Origin: Streptomyces pilosus | Lineage (GTDB): Bacteria; Actinomycetota; Actinomycetes; Streptomycetales; Streptomycetaceae | Reading direction: 5' to 3' | DNA length: 64,000 nucleotides | Assembly: GCF_014649835.1 (NCBI RefSeq) | Contig: NZ_BMTU01000005.1 | Location: forward strand, 310,001 to 374,000 | In this document: positions 18,119 through 28,819 of the stretch, in pieces | Layout of the letters: each line of letters starts with the position of its first letter | Position numbering within the stretch: position 1 is the first letter of the stretch | The notes under the pieces: generated by a model | The model's input: the letters and a program-made list of their open reading frames with translations, nothing else | What the model was told of the DNA's origin: nothing | The model's database searches: none | Program-made: the position numbers and the translations under genes

Positions 18119-18146
18119 AATGTTTCGAAATCGATCTCGAAACATT
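18119..18146 (-). promoter_or_regulatory. Inverted repeat upstream of the xylanase gene
   Basis: AATGTTTCGA and TCGAAACATT form a perfect 10-bp inverted repeat with an eight-base spacer, 32 bases before the xylanase ATG. The core TTTCGAAA is itself palindromic. As I recall, palindromes of the CGAAA/TTTCG type precede Streptomyces xylanase genes and are bound by a sugar-responsive repressor. The sequence stands out as AT-rich in this GC-rich region. The regulator is unknown. Confidence 0.6.
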
Positions 18147-18265
18147 AGGGATGGGCGGACGCTACGGTTCGGCCGGGCGGCCCGTCAATACCCGTGCACG
18201 GGTCGGGCGTTCCCGGTGACGGCCGGCTCCCCCTCGGCCGCCACCGGGCTCTCGGCGGCGGTGCT

Positions 18266-19141
18266 TCAGACCGAGGGGCGGATCAGTTCGCCGGCGGCCC
18301 ACCGCGCGACGCCCTCGGGGTGCGGCGCCGGCAGCCCGAGGACGATGTGCCGGAAACCCGCGTCGAGCGCCTCGCTGATCGCCTCCCGCGTGACACCGGG
18401 CCGCACGGTGTCGACGGGCACGTGGATCGAGCGGACGATCGAGTCGGGATCGCGGCCGATCTCCGCGCAGTAGCGGTCCAGCAGGGCGCTGCGGCGGGCC
18501 ACGTCGTCCATGTCGCCGCCGGGGATGTTCCAGAGGTCCGCGTGTTCCGCGACCACCCGGAGCGTCGCCGAGGAGCGTCCGCCGACGAGGATCGGCGGGT
18601 GGGGACGCTGCACGGGCTTGGGGTTACCGAACGCCCCGGTGAGGTGGTGGTGGGTGCCGTGGAAGTCGAAGGGCTCCTCCTCGGTCCACAGCCGCCGGAT
18701 CAGCGCGCAGGCCTCGGCGAGGCTCTCCACGGCCTGCGCGGGGGGCTGGAAGGGCAGACCGTGCGCCGGGTACTCACGCCGGGCCTCGGGCGGGTTCGGG
18801 CGGGACCCGACGCCGATGCCGAAGTCCAGCCGTCCGCCGGACACGATGTCGACGGTGGTGGCGATCTTGGCGAGCATCGCGGGCGGCCGGAACCGGTTGC
18901 TGGTGACCATCACCCCCAGCCGCAGCCGGCGGGTCTGCGCCGCGAGGGCGGAGAGCAGCGTCCAGCCCTCGAAGGCCGGGCCCCACGGGTCGCCGAAGAT
19001 GGGCATGAGGTGGTCGAACAGCCAGGCGTGCTCGATCTCCGGGACGGCGTCGGCCTCGCGGCAGACGCGCAGCAGGTCGTCGTAGCCGACCTGCGTGGGC
19101 GCGGTCATGATGCCGAAGCGGGGCCGGGGTGCGGGTGACAT
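18266..19141 (-). CDS. LLM-class (luciferase-like) F420-dependent oxidoreductase
   Basis: This 291-aa protein has a bacterial luciferase-like TIM barrel: RFGIMTAPTQVGYDDLLRVC, AWLFDHLMPIFGDPWGPAFE, RLRLGVMVTSNRFRPPAMLA, RLDFGIGVGSR and PPILVGGRSSATLRVVAEHA. In actinomycetes such enzymes commonly use coenzyme F420, and the substrate is unknown. It follows the aldo/keto reductase gene by 22 bp and is probably in one operon with it under the divergent TetR regulator. Confidence 0.88.
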   Translation of the reverse strand: MSPAPRPRFGIMTAPTQVGYDDLLRVCREADAVPEIEHAWLFDHLMPIFGDPWGPAFEGWTLLSALAAQTRRLRLGVMVTSNRFRPPAMLAKIATTVDIVSGGRLDFGIGVGSRPNPPEARREYPAHGLPFQPPAQAVESLAEACALIRRLWTEEEPFDFHGTHHHLTGAFGNPKPVQRPHPPILVGGRSSATLRVVAEHADLWNIPGGDMDDVARRSALLDRYCAEIGRDPDSIVRSIHVPVDTVRPGVTREAISEALDAGFRHIVLGLPAPHPEGVARWAAGELIRPSV

Positions 19142-19163
19142 GGGGGCAGGGACCTCCGGGCGG

Positions 19164-20186
19164 TCAGCGGCGACGGCGCAGTGACGCGTCGAGCAGCGCG
19201 GGCGGCGTGTCGAACTTCTCGTGCGGGGCCAGGTCGACGCCCGGGGCGACGATCTCGTCGACCGCGTCGAGGACGTCGGCGGAGAGCACCGTGTCGGCGG
19301 CGGCGAGCTGCGCCCGCAGGTGCTCCGTCGTGCGCGGGCCGATGAGCGCGCTGGTGACGGCCGGGTGCGCGGTGACGAAGCCGAGCGCCAGCTGGATCAT
19401 GGTCAGCCCCGCCCCCTCGGCGACCGCGGCCAGCCGTTCGACGGCGTCGAGCCGGGCTTGGTTGGCCGGGAGGGAGAGGTCGAAGCGTTCCGGCAGGATC
19501 TTGGAGCGGTTGGTGGTGATGTCCCGGCCCGCACGGACCGTGCCGGACAGCCATCCCGAGGCCAGCGGGCTCCACACCAGCACGCCGAGCCCGTACTCCT
19601 CGGTCACGGGAAGGACGTGGGTCTCGGCCCCGCGTTGCAGGATCGAGTAGCCGGGCTGCTCGGTGACGTACCGGCCGAGCCGCAGGTCGCGTGCGGCCCA
19701 CTGGGCCTGCACGATCCGGTACGCGGGGAAGGTGGAGGAGCCGAAGTAGCGGATCTTGCCGGCGCGCTGCAGGTCGGTCAGCGCGGACAGGGTCTCCTCG
19801 TCGCTGGTCTCCGGGTCCCAGCGGTGCATCTGGTACAGGTCGACGTGGTCCACGCCGAGGCGGCGCAGGCTGTCCTCCAGCGCGGTGACCAGCCAGCGGC
19901 GCGAGCCGCCCTTGTGGTTGCGCTCCTCCCCCATCGGCATGGTCGCCTTCGTGGCCAGCACGATGTCGTCGCGGCGGCCCGCTATGGCCTTGCCGACCAT
20001 CTCCTCCGACTGACCGCCGCTGTACCGGTCGGCGGTGTCGATGAGGTTGACGCCGGCCTCCAGGGCCGCGTCGACGAGGGCGGTCGCCTCGTCCTGGGTG
20101 GTGCGTCCGATCGCCCCGAAGTTCATCGCGCCGAGCGCGAGCGTGCTGACCTGTACGCCGGTGCGGCCCAGGGTGCGGTACTGCAT
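19164..20186 (-). CDS. Aldo/keto reductase
   Basis: This 340-aa protein is an NADPH-dependent (alpha/beta)8 oxidoreductase. The catalytic set is visible: Asp in LIDTADRYSGGQSEE with the following Tyr, Lys in IVLATKATM and His in VDLYQMHRWDP. The cofactor end has GPRTTEHLRAQLAA. The substrate is unknown. It is the first gene of an operon with the LLM oxidoreductase, and the promoter region between it and the divergent TetR gene carries two copies of a 15-bp palindrome. Confidence 0.9.
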   Translation of the reverse strand: MQYRTLGRTGVQVSTLALGAMNFGAIGRTTQDEATALVDAALEAGVNLIDTADRYSGGQSEEMVGKAIAGRRDDIVLATKATMPMGEERNHKGGSRRWLVTALEDSLRRLGVDHVDLYQMHRWDPETSDEETLSALTDLQRAGKIRYFGSSTFPAYRIVQAQWAARDLRLGRYVTEQPGYSILQRGAETHVLPVTEEYGLGVLVWSPLASGWLSGTVRAGRDITTNRSKILPERFDLSLPANQARLDAVERLAAVAEGAGLTMIQLALGFVTAHPAVTSALIGPRTTEHLRAQLAAADTVLSADVLDAVDEIVAPGVDLAPHEKFDTPPALLDASLRRRR

Positions 20187-20228
20187 GGTCGTGTCTCCTC
20201 ATGACGTCATGACGGAAGGAAGCCGAAA

Positions 20229-20275
20229 CGGAACACCGTTCCGGTACTCCTGGGACGATACGGAACATCGTTCCG
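20229..20275. promoter_or_regulatory. Two TetR-type operators
   Basis: CGGAACACCGTTCCG (20229-20243) and CGGAACATCGTTCCG (20261-20275) are two copies of one 15-bp palindrome, differing only in the central base. Their centres are 32 bp apart, about three helical turns, so two dimers would sit on the same face. They lie between the aldo/keto reductase and TetR genes and are very probably bound by the TetR protein, repressing both directions. Confidence 0.8.
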
Positions 20276-20358
20276 CTTTGGCAAGGGTGAGGGTGCCCGG
20301 GCGCGCGGGCGCGCGTGAGACCATGCGGGAGCGTGCGACAGTGGGAAGGGACGACGCG

Positions 20359-20961
20359 GTGAACCAGAGCGACCGGTGCGGCGACGCGGACGGCGGGTCC
20401 GCGGCCCCGTCACGCCGGAAGGACGCCCGGCGCAACAAGGAGACGCTGCTCGAAGCGGCCGCCACGGTCTTCGTCACCTCGGGCGTGGACGCCCCGGTGC
20501 GCGACATCGCCTCCCGCGCCGGAGTCGGCCTCGGCACCCTCTACCGCCACTTCCCGACCCGGGCGGACCTGATCATCGGGGTCTACCGGCACCAGGTCCA
20601 GGCCTGCGCCGACGCCGGCCCGGCCCTCCTGGCGGCCGCGCCGAGCCCGCACGACGCGCTGCGGCAGTGGATCGACCTCTTCGTCGACTTCCTGGTCACC
20701 AAGCACGGCCTCGCCGCCGTCCTGCGCTCCGACCAGGCGGGCTTCGCCGCCCTGCACGACCACTTCCTCGACCGGCTCCTGCCCGTCTGCGCCGAGCTGC
20801 TCGACGCCGCGGTCACCGCCGGGGAGATCCGCGCCGACATCGACGCCCTCACCCTCATGCGCGGCGTGGGCAACCTCTGCATCGGCGCGGAGAGCGACCC
20901 GGACTACGACGCCCGCCGCCTCACCCGCGTCCTCGTCGACGGCCTGCGCCGGCCCCACTGA
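20359..20961 (+). CDS. TetR-family transcriptional regulator
   Basis: About 200 aa. The N-terminal HTH reads RRNKETLLEAAATVFVTSGV, then VRDIASRAGVGLGTLYRHFP. The C-terminal ligand-binding domain (QWIDLFVDFLVTKHGLAAVL) is of the SACE_7040/YbjK-like type. GTG 20359 is chosen because GGGAAGGGA ends seven bases upstream; an ATG at 20323 in the same frame has a weaker site. It is divergent from the aldo/keto reductase-LLM operon, with paired operators in between. Confidence 0.9.
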   Translation: MNQSDRCGDADGGSAAPSRRKDARRNKETLLEAAATVFVTSGVDAPVRDIASRAGVGLGTLYRHFPTRADLIIGVYRHQVQACADAGPALLAAAPSPHDALRQWIDLFVDFLVTKHGLAAVLRSDQAGFAALHDHFLDRLLPVCAELLDAAVTAGEIRADIDALTLMRGVGNLCIGAESDPDYDARRLTRVLVDGLRRPH

Positions 20962-21031
20962 CGACCCGCCCCGCGCACCAGGTCCGTACCAACCCCTTGC
21001 CCCCGCCCCTTCCACCCCGCAAGCTCCCCTC

Positions 21032-21979
21032 ATGGAGCTGGAGTTGCGGCATCTGAAGGCGATCCGCGCGATCGCGGACGCGGGCAGCCTCACCCGGGCG
21101 GCGACCGACCTGGGGCTCGCCCAGCCCGCGCTGAGCGCCCAGCTCAAGCGGATCGAACGCGCCCTGGGCGGGACCCTGTTCGAGCGTGGACGGCACGGCG
21201 TACGGGCCACCGCGCTGGGTGAACTCGTGCTGGAACGCAGCCGGATCGTGCTGCCGGCGGTGACCGAACTGCAGCAGGAGGCGGCCCGGTTCGCCCGGAC
21301 GTCCCGCGCGACGGCGTGCTTCCGGCTCGGTGGCACCCACGGCCCCCTGCTCGGGGCGGTGGTGAACCGGCTGGCCGAGGTGACCCCCGACGCCCGGGTG
21401 ACGACCTGCGCCTCCTGGTCCGAGCGGGAACTGGCCGCGCTGCTGACCGAGGGCCGGCTGGACTTCGCCCTCGCGGGCACCTGCGGTTCGGCCGCGCCGC
21501 CCGGCGCGGAGGACCTGGTCTGGCAGGAGGTGGCGACCGACCCGGTGTTCGTCATGGTGCCGGAGGGGCACGCGCTCGCCCGCCCCGGCGAGGTGGACCT
21601 GGCCGCGTGCGCCGGTGAGCAGTGGGCCTGCGTCCCGGGCGACGGCTGTTTCGGGGACTGTTTCACCGCTGCCTGCGCCCGCGCCGGCTTCACCCCGCAC
21701 CGCATGTACGAGACGGACACCTCCTCCCTGGTCCACCTGGTACAGGTCGGCCGGGCGGTCGGGCTGTGCCGGGCGACCTTCCCGGACACCCCCGGGATCG
21801 TCACCCGGCCGCTCACCGGGACCCCGCTGACCTGGCGGCACCTGCTCGGCTGGCACCGGCAGACACAGCGGGCGGAGACCACGGTCACCGTGCTGGAGCA
21901 GGCCCGGCTGGCCCACGCGGACGTGGCGGCCCGCAGCGGCAGTTACACCCGCTGGCGCGCCGCCCGGGCCGTTCCATAA
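21032..21979 (+). CDS. LysR-family transcriptional regulator
   Basis: This 315-aa protein has an N-terminal winged helix (LRHLKAIRAIADAGSLTRAA, then LAQPALSAQLKRIERALGGT and LFERGRHGVRATALG). A periplasmic-binding-like effector domain follows, with several Cys residues between about 195 and 215 (CAGEQWACVPGDGCFGDCFT), unusual for the family and possibly redox or metal sensitive. It lies 70 bp after the TetR gene and 92 bp before the secreted protease, which is a plausible but unproven target. Confidence 0.88.
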   Translation: MELELRHLKAIRAIADAGSLTRAATDLGLAQPALSAQLKRIERALGGTLFERGRHGVRATALGELVLERSRIVLPAVTELQQEAARFARTSRATACFRLGGTHGPLLGAVVNRLAEVTPDARVTTCASWSERELAALLTEGRLDFALAGTCGSAAPPGAEDLVWQEVATDPVFVMVPEGHALARPGEVDLAACAGEQWACVPGDGCFGDCFTAACARAGFTPHRMYETDTSSLVHLVQVGRAVGLCRATFPDTPGIVTRPLTGTPLTWRHLLGWHRQTQRAETTVTVLEQARLAHADVAARSGSYTRWRAARAVP

Positions 21980-22071
21980 CGCCGGGGAGGGGGCCGGACG
22001 ACGGCTTACGGCCCCCGGGCGGCCCTCCCTACGGTTTCGGCACCTCCCCACCCGAACCGAGGAGATGCCCC

Positions 22072-23430
22072 ATGCCCCACCGACGCCTGTCCCGACGTAC
22101 CAGAGCCGTGGGTGCCGCCGTCGCGGCGACGGCCGCGCTGCTCGGGGCCGGGCTCAGCGGCTCCGCGAGCGCGGGACCCGCCGGCCCCTCCGCCGCCCGG
22201 ACCCTGCACACGGACGCCGCCCCGCCCGCCCTCCTCAGGGCCATGGAACGCGATCTCGGCCTGGACCGCGGTCAGGCGGAGCGGCGCCTGGCCAACGAGG
22301 CCGAGGCCGGCGCCACCGCCGGCCGCCTCCGCGCGTCACTGGGCGCCGACTTCGCGGGCGCGTGGGTGCAGGGCGCCGAGTCCGGCACCCTGACCGTGGC
22401 GACCACGGACGCCGCCGACGTACGGGCTGTCGAGGCCCAGGGCGCCCGGGCCGCCGTCGTGCGCCACACCCTGGCCGAGCTGGACGCGGCCAAGGCCCGC
22501 GTGGACCGGGCGGCGCGGCACCACGACAGCTCCGACGCCCCCGTCTGGTACGTGGACGTCCGCACCAACCAGGTCGTCGTCCGGGCGGTACGCCCCGCCG
22601 CGGCCCGCGCCCTGCTGGCGGCGGCCGGCGTCGACGCCTCCCTGGCGCGCGTCGAGAAGTCCGCCGACCGGCCCCGCCCGCTGTACGACCTGCGGGGCGG
22701 CGAGGCGTACTACATCAACAACAGCGGCCGCTGTTCCATCGGCTTCCCCGTCACCAAGGGAACCCAGCAGGGGTACGCCACGGCAGGCCACTGCGGACGG
22801 ACCGGCAACAGCACCAGCGGCCACAACCGGGTCGCCCAGGGCACCTTCCAGGGCTCGACCTTCCCCGGCCGGGACATGGCGTGGGTGGCCACCAACGCCC
22901 AGTGGACGGCCACGCCGTACGTGAAGGGCGCCGGCGGCCAGAACGTCCAGGTCACCGGGTCCGCGCAGGCCGCGGTCGGCGCCTCGATCTGCCGCTCCGG
23001 CTCCACCACCGGCTGGCACTGCGGCAGGATCGAGCAGCACAACACCAGCGTGACCTACCCCGAGGGCACCATCAGCGGCGTCACCCGGACCACGGTGTGC
23101 GCCGAACCCGGTGACTCGGGCGGCTCCTACATCTCCGGCAGCCAGGCGCAGGGCGTCACCTCGGGCGGCTCCGGCAACTGCAGCAGCGGCGGCACCACCT
23201 TCCACCAGCCGATCAACCCGCTGCTCCAGAACTACGGCCTCACCCTGAAGACGACCGGCGACGACGACCCGCCCGGTGAGGAGCCCGGCGGCACCTGGTC
23301 CACGGGCACCGTCTACCAGGCCGGCGACACGGTCACCTACGGCGGCGCCTCCTACCGCTGCCTCCAGGCCCACCAGGCACAGCCCGGCTGGGAGCCCCCG
23401 AACGTCCCTGCCCTGTGGCAGCGCACCTGA
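22072..23430 (+). CDS. Secreted serine protease, streptogrisin C-like, with chitin-binding module
   Basis: 452 aa. Residues 1-34 form a signal peptide with RR and a hydrophobic core (AVAATAALLGAGLSG). An alpha-lytic-type propeptide follows to about residue 205. The mature S1 protease has His240 (TAGHCG), Asp268 (GRDMAW) and Ser349 (GDSGGS). An acidic/Pro linker leads to a C-terminal CBM5/12 (TWSTGTVYQAGDTVTYGGAS, with aromatic Tyr/Trp). It is probably self-processed, exported and targeted to chitin. GAGGAG precedes the ATG. The layout matches SGPC of S. griseus. Confidence 0.93.
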   Translation: MPHRRLSRRTRAVGAAVAATAALLGAGLSGSASAGPAGPSAARTLHTDAAPPALLRAMERDLGLDRGQAERRLANEAEAGATAGRLRASLGADFAGAWVQGAESGTLTVATTDAADVRAVEAQGARAAVVRHTLAELDAAKARVDRAARHHDSSDAPVWYVDVRTNQVVVRAVRPAAARALLAAAGVDASLARVEKSADRPRPLYDLRGGEAYYINNSGRCSIGFPVTKGTQQGYATAGHCGRTGNSTSGHNRVAQGTFQGSTFPGRDMAWVATNAQWTATPYVKGAGGQNVQVTGSAQAAVGASICRSGSTTGWHCGRIEQHNTSVTYPEGTISGVTRTTVCAEPGDSGGSYISGSQAQGVTSGGSGNCSSGGTTFHQPINPLLQNYGLTLKTTGDDDPPGEEPGGTWSTGTVYQAGDTVTYGGASYRCLQAHQAQPGWEPPNVPALWQRT

Positions 23431-23503
23431 CCGTCCCACCCAGGGGGAACCGAGCGGCCCCGGGCACGCCTCCACGGCGCTCCCGGGGCCGCTTCGGCAC
23501 CCC

Positions 23504-23749
23504 TCAGCCCACCCCGCCCTCGAAGACCTCCGTCATCGACCCGGCGGTGAGCGCCCTCTTGAACCACTCGTCCAGCACCTCGGGATCCCCGCAGCCGACG
23601 ATCCGCTCCCGGTCCCCCTCCCCGACCTCGACACCCCGGTGACCGAGCAGAAGCAGCAGCGCCTTCGCCTCCCCCTCCGCCCGGCCCTCCGCCCGGCCCT
23701 CGGCTCGCAGCTGTTGAGCGGTCTGCGACTGGAAGAAGGAGAGGTCCAT
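23504..23749 (-). CDS. Duplicated C-terminal fragment of the PD-(D/E)XK-like protein
   Basis: This 81-aa reading frame starts ATG ([18 protein letters not shown]) directly overlapping the stop of the gene before it (TGATG). It repeats that protein's last 76 residues almost exactly, with an eight-residue insertion (RAEGRAEG) and a changed end. It is a tandem duplication of the 3' part of the gene at 23749-24636. It could be translated by coupling as a separate small protein, or be an inert by-product of the duplication. Confidence 0.6.
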   Translation of the reverse strand: MDLSFFQSQTAQQLRAEGRAEGRAEGEAKALLLLLGHRGVEVGEGDRERIVGCGDPEVLDEWFKRALTAGSMTEVFEGGVG

Positions 23750-23993
23750 CAGTCCGCGAGACCGGACTCTCCGGCCGGCGCGAAAACCTCCGCCATCGAC
23801 CCGGCGGTGAGCGCCCGCTTGAACCACTCGTCCAGCACCTCGGGATCCCCGCAGCCGACGATCCGCTCCCGGTCCCCCTCCCCGACCTCGACACCCCGGT
23901 GACCGAGCAGAAGCAGCAGCGCCTTCGCCTCCCCCTCGGCTCGCAGCTGCTGAGCGGTCTGGGACTGGAAGAAGGAGAGGTCGACGGCCATGA
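23528..23993 (-). repeat. Tandem duplication of about 0.2 kb
   Basis: The block at about 23785-23993 (end of the PD-(D/E)XK-like gene) recurs at 23528-23749 with only scattered base changes. The second copy has 24 extra bases made of two 12-base units, so it contains a small nested repeat. Near identity points to a recent event or ongoing homogenisation. Confidence 0.85.
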
Positions 23994-24636
23994 GATGCCT
24001 CCAGAGTTCCGCGGCCCGCGTCGTGCCGAGGCCTTGTTCCATGAGTTCGATGAAGGTGCCCGCGCTGCTCTCGTCGTCGGCCGACAGGCCTTTCAGTGCC
24101 TTGGCCAGCGCGTTCAGTATGGCATCGGCTGCCGGCTCCGAGCGGTGCAGAGCCGCCGACAGGATGGTGAGCGGGATGTCCCGTGCGGCCTCGTCGGGGC
24201 TGTCGATCACCGGCACGTCGTCGGGGCCCAGCACCAGGGGCCGCAACGTGAGGGAGGGCCACTGGCGCGGGCCGATCTCGAACTGCCGACCTGCCCAGGC
24301 CGCCGTCTTCCGGTCCGGGCACACGACGAGGAGCACCGGCGGCACGCCGTACTTGGCGTACACGTGGGACAGGTAGTAGGCCCAGCTGGCCGGCTTGTCG
24401 GCGCTCGGCCGGCTCTGTGACTCGACGGCGAGCACGAAACTGCCGTCCTCCGTGTCCATGCGCAGCAACGTGTCCACCCGGCGCCACAGCGGCTGGATCT
24501 CCGTGAGGTCGGTGGAGAGCTCCGAGGTGGACACGGGCGGGGGGAAGGCGACGCCGAGGTTCCTGGCGACGCGCGAGAAGAGGCCCGGTTCCTGCTGGAA
24601 GATCCGGTGCAGGGCCTCATGGGATGAGCTGACCAT
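23749..24636 (-). CDS. PD-(D/E)XK nuclease-fold (Rpn/transposase-like) protein
   Basis: This 295-aa protein is of a type common in Streptomyces. The N-terminal part has [20 protein letters not shown], then [20 protein letters not shown] and AVESQSR. The Asp of VDTL and the ExQ of ESQ fit a PD-(D/E)XK variant as in Rpn-like nucleases. The C-terminal region [20 protein letters not shown] is helical. No mobile-element ends were seen. The start at 24636 is the first ATG before the conserved region. The 3' part is duplicated downstream. Function in recombination or defence is unknown. Confidence 0.7.
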   Translation of the reverse strand: MVSSSHEALHRIFQQEPGLFSRVARNLGVAFPPPVSTSELSTDLTEIQPLWRRVDTLLRMDTEDGSFVLAVESQSRPSADKPASWAYYLSHVYAKYGVPPVLLVVCPDRKTAAWAGRQFEIGPRQWPSLTLRPLVLGPDDVPVIDSPDEAARDIPLTILSAALHRSEPAADAILNALAKALKGLSADDESSAGTFIELMEQGLGTTRAAELWRHLMAVDLSFFQSQTAQQLRAEGEAKALLLLLGHRGVEVGEGDRERIVGCGDPEVLDEWFKRALTAGSMAEVFAPAGESGLAD

Positions 24637-24740
24637 GAGGCGAAGCCATGGGCAGCACGGCATGTGCCGACCGCATGTGCCCGGATCTTCGCACCAACGA
24701 GTGAACGCGACGCCGCCGGAGTGGACGCCGGCACGGCGAA

Positions 24741-24772
24741 AGGGCCCGCACGACCGAAGTCGTGCGGGCCCT
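24741..24772 (-). terminator. Terminator of the str operon (after tuf)
   Basis: AGGGCCCGCACGAC and GTCGTGCGGGCCCT form a perfect 14-bp stem with the tetraloop CGAA, 45 bases beyond the tuf stop codon. It is a strong terminator and may also act on opposing transcription. Confidence 0.9.
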
Positions 24773-24816
24773 CTCAGGTGCTCGCAAGCAGGAGCTACCA
24801 GGTCAGATCAGCAAGC

Positions 24817-26010
<1,194 letters not shown>

Positions 26011-26088
26011 TGGGGTCCTCCTGTGGAGTGGTTCTGTACGCCTTACTTCATCGGCGCCAGGTGATCTTTGCTGGGAAACCCGGGCCCG

Positions 26089-26120
26089 GGGCATTCCGCC
26101 AGGGTGGCGGCGGAATGCCC
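26089..26120 (-). terminator. Hairpin between fusA and tuf
   Basis: GGGCATTCCGCC and GGCGGAATGCCC form a perfect 12-bp stem with an eight-base loop in the 170-bp fusA-tuf gap. It probably reduces read-through into tuf. TTGACC at 26136-26141 on the minus strand could be the -35 of a separate tuf promoter, but the -10 is unclear. Confidence 0.65.
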
Positions 26121-26180
26121 AGTTGCAGGCTCCGGGGTCAAGCCTAAAGCGTGGAAGGGGGGTCCGTTAAACGGAGTGCC

Positions 26181-28307
26181 TTACTCGCCCTTGGCCTTCG
26201 CGATGATCTCCTCGGCGACGTTCCGCGGAACCTCGGCGTAGGAGTCGAACTGCATGGAGTAGCTGGCACGGCCGGACGTCTTGCTGCGCAGGTCGCCGAC
26301 GTAACCGAACATCTCCGAGAGGGGCACGAGACCCTTCACGACGCGGGCACCGGCCCGCTCCTCCATGGCCTGGATCTGGCCACGGCGGGAGTTGATGTCG
26401 CCGATGACCTCACCCATGTAGTCCTCGGGCGTGGTGACCTCGACGGCCATCATCGGCTCCAGGAGCACGGGCGAAGCCTTGCGCGCGGCCTCCTTGAAGG
26501 CCTGCGAACCGGCGATCTTGAACGCGAGCTCGGAGGAGTCGACCTCGTGGTAGCCACCGTCGATGAGCGTGACGCGGACGCCCGTCATCTCGTAGCCGGC
26601 GAGGATGCCGAACTGCATGGCCTCCTGCGCACCGGCGTCGACCGAAGGGATGTACTCCTTCGGGATGCGACCACCGGTCACCTTGTTCACGAACTCGTAG
26701 CTGGCGTCGCCGCCCTCGATCGGCTCGATCGCGATCTGCACCTTGGCGAACTGACCGGTACCACCGGTCTGCTTCTTGTGGGTGTAGTCCACGCGCTCGA
26801 CGGCCTTGCGAATCGTCTCACGGTAGGCGACCTGGGGCTTGCCGACGTTGGCCTCGACCTTGAACTCACGGCGCATGCGGTCGACCAGCACCTCGAGGTG
26901 CAGCTCGCCCATACCGCCGATGATGGTCTGGCCGGTCTCCTCGTCCGAGTGGACCTGGAAGGACGGGTCCTCCTCGGCCAGGCGCTGGATCGCGACGCCG
27001 AGCTTCTCCTGGTCGCCCTTCGACTTGGGCTCGATGGCGACCTGGATGACCGGCGCCGGGAAGTCCATGGACTCCAGGATGACCGGGCTCTTGTCGTCGG
27101 ACAGCGTCTCACCGGTGGTGGTCTGCTTCAGACCCATCACGGCGACGATGTCGCCGGCGCCCACCGACTCGATCTCCTCACGCTTGTTGGCGTGCATGCG
27201 GTAGATCTTGCCGATGCGCTCCTTCTTGCCCTTGACGGAGTTCAGCACCGCGGTGCCGGACTCCAGGCGGCCCGAGTAGACCCGGACGAAGGTGAGCTTG
27301 CCGAGGTGCGGGTCGCTCATGATCTTGAAGGCGAGCGCGGCGAGCGGCTCGTCCTCCGACGGCTTGCGCGCGACGACCTTCTCCGCGTCCTTCGGGTCGT
27401 GGCCCTCGATGGCCTCGACGTCGAGCGGGGTCGGCAGGTAGCGCACGACCGCGTCGAGCAGGGGCTGAACGCCCTTGTTCTTGAACGCGGTGCCGCAGAA
27501 CACGGGGGTGACCGTCGTCTCGTCGGACTTGCCGGAGGCGATGGTGATGCGACGGATCGCGGCGTACAGCTGCTCCTCGGTGGGCTCCTGGCCCTCCAGG
27601 TACAGCTCCATGATCTCTTCGTCGTTCTCCGCGACGGCCTCGACCAGCTTGCCGCGCCACTCCTCGGCGGCCTCGGTGTGCGTGGCCGGGATGTCGACGG
27701 TGTCGTACATCTCGCCCTTGGCGGCGTCGGCGGACCAGACGAGCGCCTTCATGCGGACCAGGTCCACGACGCCCTTGAAGTCGGCCTCGGCACCGATCGG
27801 GAGCTGCATGACGAGCGGCTGGGCGCCCAGACGGTCCGAGATCATCTCCACGCAGCGGTGGAACTCGGCGCCGGTACGGTCCAGCTTGTTGACGAAGCAG
27901 ATACGCGGAACGCCGTAACGGTCGGCCTGACGCCACACCGTCTCGGACTGCGGCTCGACACCGGCGACACCGTCGAACACGGTCACGGCACCGTCGAGCA
28001 CACGCAGGGAACGCTCCACCTCGACGGTGAAGTCGACGTGCCCCGGGGTGTCGATGATGTTGATCGTGTAGTCGTTGTCCTCGAGCGGCCAGTGACAGGT
28101 GGTCGCAGCGGAGGTGATCGTGATGCCACGCTCCTGCTCCTGCTCCATCCAGTCCATCGTGGCGGCGCCGTCGTGGACCTCACCGATCTTGTACGACACA
28201 CCGGTGTAGAACAGGATCCGCTCGGTGGTCGTCGTCTTGCCCGCGTCGATGTGGGCCATGATCCCGATGTTGCGGACCTTGGCCAGGTCAAGTGAAGTGG
28301 TAGCCAT
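26181..28307 (-). CDS. fusA: Elongation factor G
   Basis: This 708-aa translocase GTPase has [15 protein letters not shown], the DTPGHVDF motif and NKLDRTG, then domains II-V with [23 protein letters not shown] moves tRNAs and mRNA after peptide-bond formation and helps recycle ribosomes. It lies 39 bp after rpsG in the str operon. The ATG at 28307 gives the N-terminus [20 protein letters not shown], the usual form in Streptomyces. No fusidic-acid-type irregularities were looked for in detail. Confidence 0.98.
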   Translation of the reverse strand: MATTSLDLAKVRNIGIMAHIDAGKTTTTERILFYTGVSYKIGEVHDGAATMDWMEQEQERGITITSAATTCHWPLEDNDYTINIIDTPGHVDFTVEVERSLRVLDGAVTVFDGVAGVEPQSETVWRQADRYGVPRICFVNKLDRTGAEFHRCVEMISDRLGAQPLVMQLPIGAEADFKGVVDLVRMKALVWSADAAKGEMYDTVDIPATHTEAAEEWRGKLVEAVAENDEEIMELYLEGQEPTEEQLYAAIRRITIASGKSDETTVTPVFCGTAFKNKGVQPLLDAVVRYLPTPLDVEAIEGHDPKDAEKVVARKPSEDEPLAALAFKIMSDPHLGKLTFVRVYSGRLESGTAVLNSVKGKKERIGKIYRMHANKREEIESVGAGDIVAVMGLKQTTTGETLSDDKSPVILESMDFPAPVIQVAIEPKSKGDQEKLGVAIQRLAEEDPSFQVHSDEETGQTIIGGMGELHLEVLVDRMRREFKVEANVGKPQVAYRETIRKAVERVDYTHKKQTGGTGQFAKVQIAIEPIEGGDASYEFVNKVTGGRIPKEYIPSVDAGAQEAMQFGILAGYEMTGVRVTLIDGGYHEVDSSELAFKIAGSQAFKEAARKASPVLLEPMMAVEVTTPEDYMGEVIGDINSRRGQIQAMEERAGARVVKGLVPLSEMFGYVGDLRSKTSGRASYSMQFDSYAEVPRNVAEEIIAKAKGE

Positions 28308-28346
28308 AAGGCTTCAGTCTTCTCTCGGTCTCGATGTGGGTAGCGA

Positions 28347-28817
28347 CTACCAGCGGTAGTGCGCGAAGGCCTTGTTGGACTCGGCCATCTTGTGCGTGTC
28401 CTCGCGCTTCTTCACAGCGGCACCGAGGCCGTTGGAGGCGTCGAGAAGCTCGTTGAGCAGACGCTCGGTCATGGTCTTCTCGCGACGGGCGCGGGAGTAA
28501 CCGACCAGCCAGCGCAGCGCCAGGGTGTTGGCACGACCGGGCTTGACCTCGATCGGCACCTGGTACGTGGCGCCACCGACGCGGCGGGACTTGACCTCGA
28601 GGGTCGGCTTGATGTTCTCGAGGGCGCGCTTCAGCGTGATGACCGGGTCGTTGCCGGTCTTCTCGCGCAGACCCTCCATGGCGCCGTACACGATGCGCTC
28701 GGCGGTGGAGCGCTTGCCGTTCAGCAGCACCTTGTTGATCAGGGAGGTCACCAGAGGAGAACCGTAGACCGGGTCGATGATGACCGGGCGCTTCGGGGCG
28801 GGGCCCTTACGAGGCAT
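28347..28817 (-). CDS. rpsG: 30S ribosomal protein S7
   Basis: This 156-aa S7 begins [20 protein letters not shown] and has the helical core ([26 protein letters not shown]-like [14 protein letters not shown]) and the C-terminus NKAFAHYRW. It nucleates assembly of the 30S head and contacts E-site tRNA. In E. coli it is the autogenous repressor of the str operon. It starts two bases after the rpsL stop. Confidence 0.98.
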   Translation of the reverse strand: MPRKGPAPKRPVIIDPVYGSPLVTSLINKVLLNGKRSTAERIVYGAMEGLREKTGNDPVITLKRALENIKPTLEVKSRRVGGATYQVPIEVKPGRANTLALRWLVGYSRARREKTMTERLLNELLDASNGLGAAVKKREDTHKMAESNKAFAHYRW

Positions 28818-28819
28818 TC

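Noticed and set aside
23504..24636. An insertion sequence for the duplicated PD-(D/E)XK-like gene
   Set aside because: No terminal inverted repeats or target-site duplication were found. Only the 3' part is repeated.
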